From: an uncultured Clostridia bacterium
GTDB taxonomy: Bacteria; Bacillota; Clostridia; RUG12999
Direction: 5' to 3'
NCBI GenBank assembly: GCA_934792465.1
Contig: CAKVOK010000027.1
Span: 1-43,059, forward strand
Length of the DNA: 43,059 nt
The translations under genes and the position numbers were made by a program. Below are positions 1-7,191 of the stretch, piece by piece. Positions within the stretch are counted from its first letter, which is position 1. Each line of letters starts with the position of its first letter. The notes below the pieces were generated by a model. It did no database searches. It was not told the DNA's origin and was given only the letters and a program-made list of their open reading frames with translations.

Positions 1-6
1 TGCACT

Positions 7-63
7 TGAACAATTACAAAATGCCGAAAAAATTAGTATATGAGTGCATTTTGTAATTGTTCA
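7..63. repeat. 18-bp perfect inverted repeat
   Basis: Positions 7-24 (TGAACAATTACAAAATGC) and 46-63 are perfect reverse complements with a 21-base AT-rich spacer. Neither arm is followed by a clear T-tract, so it is not a textbook terminator. It lies just beyond the decayed transposase tail at 107-193 and could be an insertion-sequence end or a small non-autonomous element. Only the symmetry is seen directly; the origin is inferred. Confidence 0.7.
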
Positions 64-106
64 GCAGTCATTATATAGAAGTATAATCGAAATGAAAAAT
101 AAAAAA

Positions 107-193
107 TTTTGATGTCCGGTTGGGGATAGGGCTTCAGCCAAGTTTTTCCTGATAACGATTGTTATTGTAATAATAAATGTATTCTTCTACTAC
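107..193 (-). pseudogene. Decayed C-terminal tail of an IS3-family transposase (OrfB)
   Basis: Read on the minus strand from 193, the translation is VVEEYIYYYNNNRYQEKLG, a stop, then SPIPNRTSK. This matches the usual IS3 OrfB ending, in which a YxxYYNxxR-QxKL stretch is followed by LSPxEYR. A TGA interrupts the frame where the family normally has two residues before SP, and another stop lies a few codons upstream, so only a fragment remains. The rest of the element is absent on this side. The preceding gene (257-967) ends just upstream, which suggests the insertion cut off its 3' end. The call rests on pattern recognition over 29 codons. Confidence 0.55.
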
Positions 194-256
194 CGGAGAA
201 TGTTATCAAACAGACACCCATTAAAGTCATTATATTTGTCAGCCTTTTTTGAAAAA

Positions 257-967
257 TTATATTTTTTTATGTTTCGTGCTGTTATCGGCATAATTCAAAA
301 ATATTACGGATAGATTCATTCGGCAGAACTCGTTAACATCGTTATCGCCGGGGGCAATATCGGAGAAACGGAATATAAATGAGAAAACCGCACTTTCTCC
401 GGGAAGAAGTACAAATTCTTCCGGATTGAGTACAATGCAGCCTCTGTAGCTCGCACCGACTTTGGTTCGGCTTATATCATAGCTGATACTGTAATCGGAA
501 ATACTGCCTTTTGTTATATTGCATACAAGATACGGCTTTGCTCCGCTTGGCTTTGCGGAGTACATCCAGGAAAAATCACCGCCGCACCATATATGCGTAA
601 TACATGAATTATCATGTAAATTAATCTTATCTTCAAAAGTACAATTATATGGAAAATAAATGCCCAAATTATCCTTTGTGAAGAAGAAGTCGGAGAGTTG
701 ATTGTTTGTAATGCAATAATTTTCCGTATAACATCCGTTTTCTACTTTCTTTTCTACGGACAGTCCGAGGGAGTTGTTTTTGGAATATACATTAATACCG
801 TTTTCGGCTTTTTCAACACGATACTCGTTAAATCCGATAACCTCGCCCCAATTTGAGTTGTCTAAAATCCAATTCATATTAAATTTATCTTTTGGATTAT
901 ATATTGCTTTCGTAAATCCGACGGTATCGTCAAAAACAACACTTATTTTTTCGTCCGTATATCGCAT
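257..967 (-). CDS. Probable truncated beta-sandwich domain of a larger carbohydrate-active protein
   Basis: This 236-residue protein has no signal peptide. The start at 967 follows a good GGAGGAAGG site. The middle reads as a beta-rich domain, with an NLGIYFPYN segment, a THIWCGG segment and a LNPEEFVLLPGESAVFSF segment. Together these resemble the N-terminal beta-sandwich of large Firmicutes six-hairpin-type glycosidases, in which a catalytic (alpha/alpha) domain would follow. Here the protein stops after a short lysine-rich tail (STKHKKI), and an IS3-type transposase remnant starts about 65 bases further on. Truncation by insertion is therefore likely. It lies 40 bases downstream of the M14-CapA gene and was probably co-transcribed with it. 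Family assignment is tentative and activity is doubtful. Confidence 0.6.
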   Translation of the reverse strand: MRYTDEKISVVFDDTVGFTKAIYNPKDKFNMNWILDNSNWGEVIGFNEYRVEKAENGINVYSKNNSLGLSVEKKVENGCYTENYCITNNQLSDFFFTKDNLGIYFPYNCTFEDKINLHDNSCITHIWCGGDFSWMYSAKPSGAKPYLVCNITKGSISDYSISYDISRTKVGASYRGCIVLNPEEFVLLPGESAVFSFIFRFSDIAPGDNDVNEFCRMNLSVIFLNYADNSTKHKKI

Positions 968-1007
968 TATACCTTCCTCCCGAATTTGTAATGCATTAAT
1001 TATAAAT

Positions 1008-3182
1008 TTAAAGCGTTATGAAATACTCTTTTTGCACTTTGTCGTAACATCTGTCGGCAAATCGGTTCGCATAGAATAATATTTCATTCTTAAATTCTTC
1101 GCTTTTGTTTTTTATGTACTCGTTGTAAGTATTAACGGTTTTTGGAAGCTTGCCGTCCGCAATAATATTTTTAAGCAGTTTGAAGCCTATTTTGGTTTTT
1201 ATTTTTCCCGCATCCGCTTTAATATAAAGATTAACCAGTGCGGAATAATTTGCGTCAATTATGCGTCCCGTGTTTTCGATTCCGTTTCCGTTGTCGCTGA
1301 TAAAGTTTCCTATGGAATATGAAATAAAATAACCGTCCTTTACGCTGCTTTTCTGGATAATGTGCGGATGATTGTTGATAATTATATCTGCACCGAATTT
1401 CCTGACCTGTTCGCATACATACAGCGTGTAGGCGTCAACCTCGCTGTTATACTGTCCGCCGCAATGTGAACACATGACAACATAGTCGGCTTCCGCTTTT
1501 GCAGCTTCTATATCCCTTTTCAGCCTGTCAAAATACGGTTTCAAAATACTGTCGAATGTATCGTTCTTTGTATAATAAAGCCTGTCGACATCTTCCTTTA
1601 TCTGTTCGTTTGAATTGAGCAAGTGGATTGAACCCTCCAGGGTTTCTTCGGGTTGATAAAGATTTACCATATATTTGTGTTTTAAAAACATATTGTTGGC
1701 AAATGAATTTACTCCGTATGTGTAATTGAGAAATGCAATCTTTACACCGCCTATTTCCTTGACAAATATGCTGTTTCGTTCTTCGGCGGTCTTGTATATG
1801 CCTATGGTGTCAAAGCCATGGCTTCGGCAGTTATCCAATGTTTTGATTATACCGTCCTCGCCTCTGTCGAGCGCATGATTATTTGCCAATGTAAGCAGGT
1901 CTACTTCACATTTTTTCAGTGCATCAAGATATATTTCGGGCGTGTTGAAACAATATCTTTCGTGAGTATACAGAAGCTCTTTTCCCGCAATCGGGGTTTC
2001 GAGGTTTCCGACGAGGTAATCTGCCGTTTTGAGTTCATCGGAAATTTCTTCAAACATACAGCTGTAATCGTCTGCGTTCAGTGCAACCATTTTCTGCGAA
2101 CACATAATATCTCCGGTAAAAGTAATCCGTTTATAATTTTCATCATAATCTTTGATTGACTTTGCAAAGCAACGTCCGAGTTCGACAACGTTTTCCTGAG
2201 AAAAAATGTTATCTTCCGTTCCGAAGTATGCGGTTTCGAGAGTAAATGCAATATCGGCATTTGAGTTTGTAAGCATATAATTCGCAAAACACGGGGTTTT
2301 TGATGAATTCCAGTTTGTTTCCGGCGGATAATCATTTTTGCTTTTATATTGGAATGCATATTCGTTCATATTGCTTTCAAGGCAGGTGCTGAATCTTGAA
2401 AATTCATCAAGCTTGCTTTTTCTGTTTCTGACAATAAAAACATTGTCGTTTTCATTGTAGCAATGCCATGGCGAATGGAAGTCAAAAGCGTACAGAACGC
2501 CGTTTTCGGCAAATTTTCTTATTGCTGCGGTTTCCGGATATATTGCGGAATTTTCAATGTCATAATCACGGTTATGGTCGTGCGGATTTCTTGATTTGCC
2601 CTGATCCCCGTCAACAACACCGTCAAAATCGACAAACGGCACACATATTACCTTTGCGTTCTCGACAGGATTTGCAAGCAGACCGTCAATGACACCCTCC
2701 AGCACATAATCCCCCGAAGACTCGCAGGCATGATGCCTTGACGTCAGAAGTATAATTCTGCTGCCGCTTCCGAACGTGATATAAGGAACGCTTCGTCCTT
2801 TCCCGGATTTGCACAGTTCCTTGATTTCAATATTTTTCTTTTTGCAAAATTCGTAAAATCTGTCGGGATGGTACAACATACTGTGTGCAAAATATACTTT
2901 GTTTTCGTCCTTGCCGAAAGTGTATGTAAAAGCATTTGATTCTTTTCCTTTGCCGAGCCATTCCCATTTTTTTAAATCATGGCTTACCGCAGGACCGTAA
3001 TATCCGATTCTGTTGTCGTGAAATTGAAAAGTTATGGTTTTACCGGCAAAACCGTCCGCACAAAATGCCCAGTAAAACCAATCTTCGGTTGTATCTCTCA
3101 ATTCATTGTTCAGATAATAGGTATTTTCTTCTTGTTTTTCTATGAATATATTTCCGCCGACAAAATTGCTTTTTATTTCCAT
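1008..3182 (-). CDS. M14 carboxypeptidase (cytosolic carboxypeptidase-like) fused to a CapA/PGA metallophosphatase-like domain
   Basis: This is a 724-residue protein without a signal peptide. Residues 1-120 resemble the N-terminal beta-sandwich of cytosolic carboxypeptidases (AGBL/Nna1-like), including a GPAVSHDLKKWEWLG stretch. Residues about 130-340 form an M14 metallopeptidase: the zinc motif H151-x-x-E154, N204-R205 for carboxylate binding, the third zinc ligand H236 (DFH) and the catalytic E316 (TLE) are all present. Residues about 352-680 are a CapA-type domain, with TGDIM (356-360), GNLETPI (392-398), ANNHALDRG (433-441), SHCGGQY (572-578), NNHPHIIQ (603-610) and SIGNF (623-627). Cytosolic carboxypeptidases trim polyglutamate and CapA belongs to poly-gamma-glutamate systems, so a role on a glutamyl polymer or side chain is plausible but inferred. 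The gene has its own consensus promoter (3221-3249). Confidence 0.88.
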   Translation of the reverse strand: MEIKSNFVGGNIFIEKQEENTYYLNNELRDTTEDWFYWAFCADGFAGKTITFQFHDNRIGYYGPAVSHDLKKWEWLGKGKESNAFTYTFGKDENKVYFAHSMLYHPDRFYEFCKKKNIEIKELCKSGKGRSVPYITFGSGSRIILLTSRHHACESSGDYVLEGVIDGLLANPVENAKVICVPFVDFDGVVDGDQGKSRNPHDHNRDYDIENSAIYPETAAIRKFAENGVLYAFDFHSPWHCYNENDNVFIVRNRKSKLDEFSRFSTCLESNMNEYAFQYKSKNDYPPETNWNSSKTPCFANYMLTNSNADIAFTLETAYFGTEDNIFSQENVVELGRCFAKSIKDYDENYKRITFTGDIMCSQKMVALNADDYSCMFEEISDELKTADYLVGNLETPIAGKELLYTHERYCFNTPEIYLDALKKCEVDLLTLANNHALDRGEDGIIKTLDNCRSHGFDTIGIYKTAEERNSIFVKEIGGVKIAFLNYTYGVNSFANNMFLKHKYMVNLYQPEETLEGSIHLLNSNEQIKEDVDRLYYTKNDTFDSILKPYFDRLKRDIEAAKAEADYVVMCSHCGGQYNSEVDAYTLYVCEQVRKFGADIIINNHPHIIQKSSVKDGYFISYSIGNFISDNGNGIENTGRIIDANYSALVNLYIKADAGKIKTKIGFKLLKNIIADGKLPKTVNTYNEYIKNKSEEFKNEILFYANRFADRCYDKVQKEYFITL

Positions 3183-3220
3183 AGTATTCTACCTGCCTTT
3201 GCTTGTATATAATTTACCCC

Positions 3221-3249
3221 ATTATATCACAATAAATAAAATTTGTCAA
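3221..3249 (-). promoter_or_regulatory. Consensus sigma-A promoter for the M14-CapA gene
   Basis: On the minus strand TTGACA (3249-3244) and TATAAT (3226-3221) are separated by 17 bp, with TGA directly before the -10 box (extended -10). Transcription would start near 3214, about 30 bases before the start codon at 3182. It lies just after the AraC gene ends, so the M14-CapA gene does not depend on read-through. Confidence 0.85.
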
Positions 3250-3267
3250 CGGACTTTTGGTGAGTTA

Positions 3268-3298
3268 TCAAGAAAGTATAGCCGAAAGTCAAGAAAGT
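3268..3298. promoter_or_regulatory. Direct repeat, 21-bp spacing: candidate AraC-type operator
   Basis: TCAAGAAAGT occurs at 3268-3277 and again at 3289-3298, exactly 21 bp apart, which is two helical turns. The pair sits 18 bp upstream of the -35 box of the minus-strand promoter at 3221-3249 and abuts the stop codon of the AraC regulator gene. AraC-family activators commonly bind direct repeats of this spacing next to a -35 box. Binding by the adjacent regulator is inferred. Confidence 0.6.
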
Positions 3299-4042
3299 TT
3301 ATTGTTTTATTTTTGATACAATCGGGCATTCTCTGTATTCGGACGGGGATTTGCCCGTTTCCTTTTTGAATTTGGTTGAAAAATAATTATAATCCGAAAA
3401 GCCTGCTTTGTCGGCTATCGAGGAAACGGAAAGATTGCTTGTGCGCAGGAGTTCTTTTGCGTAGTTTATCCTCAATGCGGTAATATATTGTTTTACCGTT
3501 GAGCTTTTAAACTGCTTAAATAAATGACACAGCGTAGATACGGAACAGGCGCAGGCCGATGCAATATCTTCGTTGGATATTTTATTGTAAAAATTCCTCT
3601 GAATAAATTTGATTGCTCTGTTGACAAGCTCGTTGTCGCTTATGTCGGACTCGCATTCGGGACAAAGCAGTTTGAGATATTCAATCATTCTGCATAACGG
3701 AGAAACAATTGTTTTGACGGTCGATTCTGCATATTTTTTTGATGTGCTTATACAAACAGTGCCGCCGCAGTCAAGATAAAAAACAAATTCTTTTACACCG
3801 GCGTGGCATATTCGTATTATAGGTTCTTCGGATTTTTCCACTTCCGAATTGTGTACTTTTATGCATTTGTCCCATGCGTCGTTGCTGCTTTTCACTCGAA
3901 GGCAAACAGGGTTCTTATGTATGTTAAATTCGAGAAGCGAAAGCATATATTCCGTGAAATACGTATGTATTGAAACATATATTTTCTTTTTTTCAAGATG
4001 TTTTATGTAGTTTTTTATATCGGATATAAGTATATTTATCAA
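3299..4042 (-). CDS. AraC-family regulator with N-terminal PocR-like sensor domain
   Basis: I choose a TTG start at 4042. It has AAGGAG (4054-4049) six bases before it, and the promoter at 4079-4107 would place the transcript start near 4072, so an ATG at 4135 is excluded and an ATG at 4063 is unlikely. The product is 247 residues. The N-terminal half carries a pattern like the PocR ligand-binding domain: PVCLRVKSS, then a cysteine-containing helix, then an ICHAGVKEFVF segment. The C-terminal ~105 residues are a typical double helix-turn-helix AraC domain ending in GFSDYNYFSTKFKKETGKSP. It is divergent from the FAD oxidoreductase and upstream of the M14-CapA gene. Candidate binding sites lie at both promoters, and one overlaps its own promoter, suggesting autoregulation. 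Confidence 0.88.
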   Translation of the reverse strand: MINILISDIKNYIKHLEKKKIYVSIHTYFTEYMLSLLEFNIHKNPVCLRVKSSNDAWDKCIKVHNSEVEKSEEPIIRICHAGVKEFVFYLDCGGTVCISTSKKYAESTVKTIVSPLCRMIEYLKLLCPECESDISDNELVNRAIKFIQRNFYNKISNEDIASACACSVSTLCHLFKQFKSSTVKQYITALRINYAKELLRTSNLSVSSIADKAGFSDYNYFSTKFKKETGKSPSEYRECPIVSKIKQ

Positions 4043-4078
4043 GATAATCTCCTTGTATTGCATTAGTTTGTTGAATAT

Positions 4079-4107
4079 ATTATATACGATTTTTGCAAAA
4101 TAGTCAA
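4079..4107 (-). promoter_or_regulatory. Promoter of the AraC/PocR-like regulator gene
   Basis: On the minus strand TTGACT (4107-4102) and TATAAT (4084-4079) are separated by 17 bp. The predicted transcript start near 4072 gives a leader of about 30 bases before the TTG start at 4042. The spacer contains one of the two TTTTGCAAAA palindromes. Confidence 0.75.
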
Positions 4108-4121
4108 GATTTTTTGCAAAA
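4091..4121. promoter_or_regulatory. Paired TTTTGCAAAA palindromes, 21-bp spacing
   Basis: TTTTGCAAAA occurs at 4091-4100 and 4112-4121, offset by 21 bp, in the divergent control region. One copy lies in the spacer of the regulator's own promoter and the other just upstream of its -35 box. The second copy ends 7 bp before the weak -35 of the oxidoreductase promoter. Between them lies AGTCAAGA, an octamer also present in the operator candidate at 3268-3298. The arrangement fits one regulator acting on both divergent genes, which is inferred. Confidence 0.55.
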
Positions 4122-4128
4122 AAACATA

Positions 4129-4157
4129 TATGCAAAGGTATGTATACTTGATATAAT
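4129..4157 (+). promoter_or_regulatory. Promoter of the FAD oxidoreductase gene, weak -35
   Basis: An extended -10 (TGA then TATAAT at 4152-4157) has only a poor -35 match (TATGCA, 4129-4134) at 17 bp. A strong -10 with a weak -35 next to candidate activator sites is typical of AraC-dependent promoters. Confidence 0.6.
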
Positions 4158-4185
4158 TAAAATATAAGAAAGGGGAGATTCGGAA

Positions 4186-5439
4186 ATGAATAAAAATGTA
4201 ATCAATACTGATGTGTTGGTAATAGGCAGCGGACCTTCCGGCATAAGTGCGGCATATACGGCGGCAAAAAACGGTGCAAGAGTCGTGATTGCGGAACAGT
4301 GCGGAGATTTGGGAGGCATATCCACTTCGGGGCTGATGAGTCACTGGACGGGAAACTGCGAAAGCATGGTCTATGCTGAAATACTAAAAAGAAGTGCGGA
4401 AAAAAATGAGGGTGAATTACATAATAAAATAACGGTATCGATAGACCCCGAAAAGCTGAAAACGGTGTATCTTGAAATGCTTTATGAAGCAAATGTAAAA
4501 ATTTTGCTTTATACATTTGCGTTTGACGTAATTATGGACGGCGATGTCCTTAAAGGGGTAACGGTTGCAAACAAATCAGGAGTTACGGATATATATGCCG
4601 ACGTGATAATAGATGCCTCCGGCGACGGCGATATTGCGTATAAGAGCGGAGTGGAATATATTAAAGGAAGAGAAAGTGACGGGAAAATGCAGCCTGTTAC
4701 AATAATGTTTAAGGTGGCGGGCGTGGATTATGACCGTGCGGTATTTCCTCCGTCGTTTGAAACACAGATTGAAACGGAGCGAGGGGAAATACAGTCGCTT
4801 GCAAGAGAAAAGCTTCCGTATCCTGCCGGGCATGTGTTGCTTTATAAAACGACCCTCCCGGGCATCGTTACCTGCAATATGACAAACTGTGTGGATATTG
4901 ACGGTACAAAAACGGAGGATTTAACGAGAGCAACCATTGTGTGCAGAAAGCAAATGGAGGAAATTGTAAAATTTCTGCGGGAGTATGTTCCGGGTTATAA
5001 AGAATGTTATATAATCAGCTCAGCATCTCTTATCGGTGTAAGAGAAACACGGCATTTCAAGGGGAAATATACACTGACGGAGAAAGATATTCTGGAAGCT
5101 AAGGTTTTTGAAGATTACGTTGTCAAAAATGCGTGGTTTAATTTTGATGTGCATAATATCAGCGGTGCGGGATTGGACAAGACGGGTGTACAAGCTAAGT
5201 TTAAGCAAGAAAGCGGATATACAATTCCGTACAGATGCTTAATCCCCGAAAAGGTTGAAAATTTGCTTCTGTGCGGAAGAAACATATCGGGTACGCATAT
5301 GGCACATTCAAGCTTTAGGGCAATGCCGATATGTGCAGGAATAGGGGAGGCTGGCGGTGCGGCGGCAGCAATTGCGGTGAAAAATAAAATGCCGGTCGGC
5401 AAGGTGTCGGCAGAGGAAATACGCAGCGTTATTCAATAG
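4186..5439 (+). CDS. FAD-dependent oxidoreductase (FAD_oxidored family)
   Basis: This 417-residue cytoplasmic flavoprotein starts after AGGGGAG (4171-4177). The N-terminus has a Rossmann dinucleotide motif, VLVIGSGPSGISAAYTA, followed by an acidic strand end (VVIAEQ) and GGISTSG, as in the succinate dehydrogenase-like/FAD_oxidored group. The C-terminus carries the family's second FAD contact, LLLCGRNISGTHMAHSSFRA followed by a Gly/Ala-rich helix. Such enzymes are frequent in carbohydrate loci of anaerobes, but their substrates are mostly unknown and none can be read here. The gene is divergent from the AraC/PocR-like regulator, its likely controller. No plus-strand terminator is visible after it. 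Confidence 0.88.
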   Translation: MNKNVINTDVLVIGSGPSGISAAYTAAKNGARVVIAEQCGDLGGISTSGLMSHWTGNCESMVYAEILKRSAEKNEGELHNKITVSIDPEKLKTVYLEMLYEANVKILLYTFAFDVIMDGDVLKGVTVANKSGVTDIYADVIIDASGDGDIAYKSGVEYIKGRESDGKMQPVTIMFKVAGVDYDRAVFPPSFETQIETERGEIQSLAREKLPYPAGHVLLYKTTLPGIVTCNMTNCVDIDGTKTEDLTRATIVCRKQMEEIVKFLREYVPGYKECYIISSASLIGVRETRHFKGKYTLTEKDILEAKVFEDYVVKNAWFNFDVHNISGAGLDKTGVQAKFKQESGYTIPYRCLIPEKVENLLLCGRNISGTHMAHSSFRAMPICAGIGEAGGAAAAIAVKNKMPVGKVSAEEIRSVIQ

Positions 5440-5453
5440 AGCGGTGACGTTGT

Positions 5454-5495
5454 GAAAAACATCGGCTGAAGGTATGATTCCGTTCAGCCGATGTT
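5454..5495 (-). terminator. Intrinsic terminator for the minus-strand gene 5607-5927
   Basis: AACATCGGCTGAA (5458-5470) pairs perfectly with 5483-5495 around a 12-base loop. On the minus strand the stem is followed by a run of five T's (5459-5455), giving a proper intrinsic terminator. On the plus strand it is followed by GCAGC, so it is a poor terminator for the oxidoreductase gene. The rest of 5496-5606 shows nothing recognisable. Confidence 0.7.
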
Positions 5496-5606
5496 GCAGC
5501 TATCCGCAGGATATAAATATTATTGCAATGACATCGCCGGTACGGAGAATCAAGGACATAAAATCAAATGCAAAAATAAATATGCATCGGTCCTTTTCGT
5601 TTCAAG

Positions 5607-5927
5607 CTATATATTTTTTTCAAAAAATGCAATATCACGCTTTACGGCGGAAATATCCGAATCAAGGATATATCCGTCAAATTTGCCGTTTTTGAACTGC
5701 AATATATAATCGGCTGTTTTGGATTTAAGTCCGTCTGTCAGGCAATTTTTCTTGATTTCGTATACTGCTGCGGCAAGACATGATAAAAAGCTGTCCGGCA
5801 CGGTTTCGGTATCGAGTGCGAAAAACCCTTTTTCCGCATCTTTCGCATCATATACTTCAAGCAGATTTCCGAACTGCTCGTATACATCGTCTTTAATTTC
5901 TTCATAATCATAATCGATAAAATCCAT
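5607..5927 (-). CDS. Small acidic protein of unknown function
   Basis: This 106-residue protein starts at the ATG at 5927, which follows TGGAGGAATT at a good distance; a longer reading back to 5972 would precede the ribosome binding site. It is rich in Asp and Glu at the N-terminus (MDFIDYDYEEIKDDVYEQFG) and has no signal peptide or membrane segment. The mix of predicted helices and short strands does not match a family I recognise. It has its own near-consensus promoter and an intrinsic terminator, so it is a single-gene unit and very probably real. Confidence 0.75.
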   Translation of the reverse strand: MDFIDYDYEEIKDDVYEQFGNLLEVYDAKDAEKGFFALDTETVPDSFLSCLAAAVYEIKKNCLTDGLKSKTADYILQFKNGKFDGYILDSDISAVKRDIAFFEKNI

Positions 5928-5965
5928 TTTAATTCCTCCAATTGCATAAAAATCCGAAAAATTTC

Positions 5966-5994
5966 TTGACAAGCATTTACAAATATGATAAAAT
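5966..5994 (+). promoter_or_regulatory. Near-consensus plus-strand promoter, distal promoter of the foldase gene
   Basis: TTGACA (5966-5971) and TAAAAT (5989-5994) are 17 bp apart. The start would be near 6001, leaving a leader of about 180 bases before the ATG at 6180. It lies within the leader of the opposite-strand gene and faces the minus-strand promoter at 6021-6049. Confidence 0.65.
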
Positions 5995-6020
5995 AGTAAG
6001 TAATAAGTATATTTTTTACC

Positions 6021-6049
6021 AGTATAACATAAAATTTATACTATGTCAA
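6021..6049 (-). promoter_or_regulatory. Promoter of the small acidic protein gene
   Basis: On the minus strand TTGACA (6049-6044) and TATACT (6026-6021) are 17 bp apart. The start near 6014 gives a leader of about 85 bases to the ATG at 5927. It overlaps head-on with the plus-strand promoter at 5966-5994. Confidence 0.7.
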
Positions 6050-6080
6050 TGCCTTTTTCGACAATATATTTTCCAATTGA

Positions 6081-6092
6081 TACAAATTTGTA
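6081..6092. promoter_or_regulatory. 12-bp palindrome TACAAATTTGTA upstream of the foldase promoter
   Basis: A perfect palindrome ends 22 bp before the -35 box at 6115. GATAC and GTATC arms flank it at about 6079-6083 and 6101-6105. It could be an operator, but AT-rich palindromes also arise by chance. Confidence 0.35.
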
Positions 6093-6114
6093 ACAAAAAC
6101 GTATCATTAAGATA

Positions 6115-6143
6115 TTGAAATATATTAAAAATTAGTGTATAAT
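6115..6143 (+). promoter_or_regulatory. Proximal promoter of the foldase lipoprotein gene
   Basis: TTGAAA (6115-6120) and TATAAT (6138-6143) are 17 bp apart. The start would be near 6150, about 30 bases before the start codon. Confidence 0.8.
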
Positions 6144-6179
6144 ATATATAAAGAGCAAAGCGCAGGAGGTCATTACATT

Positions 6180-7178
6180 ATGAAAAAATCAAGAAGAATA
6201 TCGGCATTTTTTATTGCGGCGGCAATGATGTTTGTTTCGGGCTGCAGCGGAATTAACGTTGTGGATGCGTCGTATATTGCAAAAGTCAACGGAGAAGAAA
6301 TAAAGACTTCCGAATTTATGTATTATCTCGCAGTTGCGAAAATGACAATCCAGCAGTCGGCGGATACGTCCGTTAATGCGGATTTTTGGAATACAACGGA
6401 GATTGACGGCAAAAAGGCTATTGATGTCGCAAAGGAAAAAGCTCTTGAAGATGCGGTGAAAGCGACAATCATTGCTCAAAAAGCTATGGACGAGGGCTTC
6501 AGTGCAGATACTGCGGAAGCTTCGCAGCAGATAAATAAGGCTGTTTCGGGCGTTCAGTCATATGCGGAATCAAACGGATTCACGGAAGAGGGTCTTAAAA
6601 TAGCATACAAAAAAGCATATCTTCGCACAAAGCTTTTTGACAAATATGAGGCTGACGGAAAAATCAATGTTTCTGACGACGAAATAAAAGATTATTACGA
6701 GAAAAATTTCCGCACGGTCAAGCATATACTTATAATGACGACAGACCCTGATTCCGGGGCGGCAAAGAGAAGCGACGAGGAAGCTCTTAAGATAGCGGAA
6801 GAAACAGAAACAAAGATTGTCGGCGGAGCGGATTTCGATGTGCTTATGAACGAAATATCAGAAGACCCCGGTCTGGCAAGCAATCCGGAGGGATATACTT
6901 TCGCAAAAAACGGTTCGATGGTAAAAGAATTTGAAGAAGCGGCATTCAAGCTTCAGGAGAATGAAGTAAGCGAACCGGTAAAAACAAGCTACGGATATCA
7001 TATTTTGAAACGCTGTCCGCTGATTTCGTATGATAAATATGTTGAAGCTAACGGTGTAGACTCAATTAAAACGGCAATATCATCAGTTGCAGAGGATAAA
7101 TTTGTCAACAAATGGAAAAAAGACGCTAAAATTGAAACAAACAGCAAAAAATATGATTCAATAAAAATAAAAAAATAA
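6180..7178 (+). CDS. PrsA-like peptidyl-prolyl isomerase lipoprotein
   Basis: The start at 6180 follows AGGAGG (6164-6169); the in-frame codons back to 6135 lie at the -10 box and cannot be translated from this promoter. The 332-residue product has a lipoprotein signal ending in FVSGC with the lipidated cysteine at residue 22. The N-terminal domain is of the SurA/PrsA type (VNGEEIKTSEFMYYLAVAK). Residues about 177-280 form a parvulin PpiC domain, with VKHILIMT at the start, GGADFDVLMNEISEDPG in the middle and VKTSYGYHILK at the end. It should fold exported proteins outside the membrane, useful for a cell that secretes proteins of more than 1000 residues. It is followed after 13 bases by the 78-residue gene. 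Confidence 0.92.
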   Translation: MKKSRRISAFFIAAAMMFVSGCSGINVVDASYIAKVNGEEIKTSEFMYYLAVAKMTIQQSADTSVNADFWNTTEIDGKKAIDVAKEKALEDAVKATIIAQKAMDEGFSADTAEASQQINKAVSGVQSYAESNGFTEEGLKIAYKKAYLRTKLFDKYEADGKINVSDDEIKDYYEKNFRTVKHILIMTTDPDSGAAKRSDEEALKIAEETETKIVGGADFDVLMNEISEDPGLASNPEGYTFAKNGSMVKEFEEAAFKLQENEVSEPVKTSYGYHILKRCPLISYDKYVEANGVDSIKTAISSVAEDKFVNKWKKDAKIETNSKKYDSIKIKK

Positions 7179-7191
7179 CGGAGAGGTAATC

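Noticed and set aside
7..63. Long inverted repeat as a rho-independent terminator.
   Set aside because: The loop is long (21 bases) and AT-rich, and no T-run follows on either strand.
5458..5495. Hairpin as a terminator of the FAD oxidoreductase gene.
   Set aside because: There is no T-run on the plus-strand side; the T-run is on the minus-strand side, so it serves the opposite gene.
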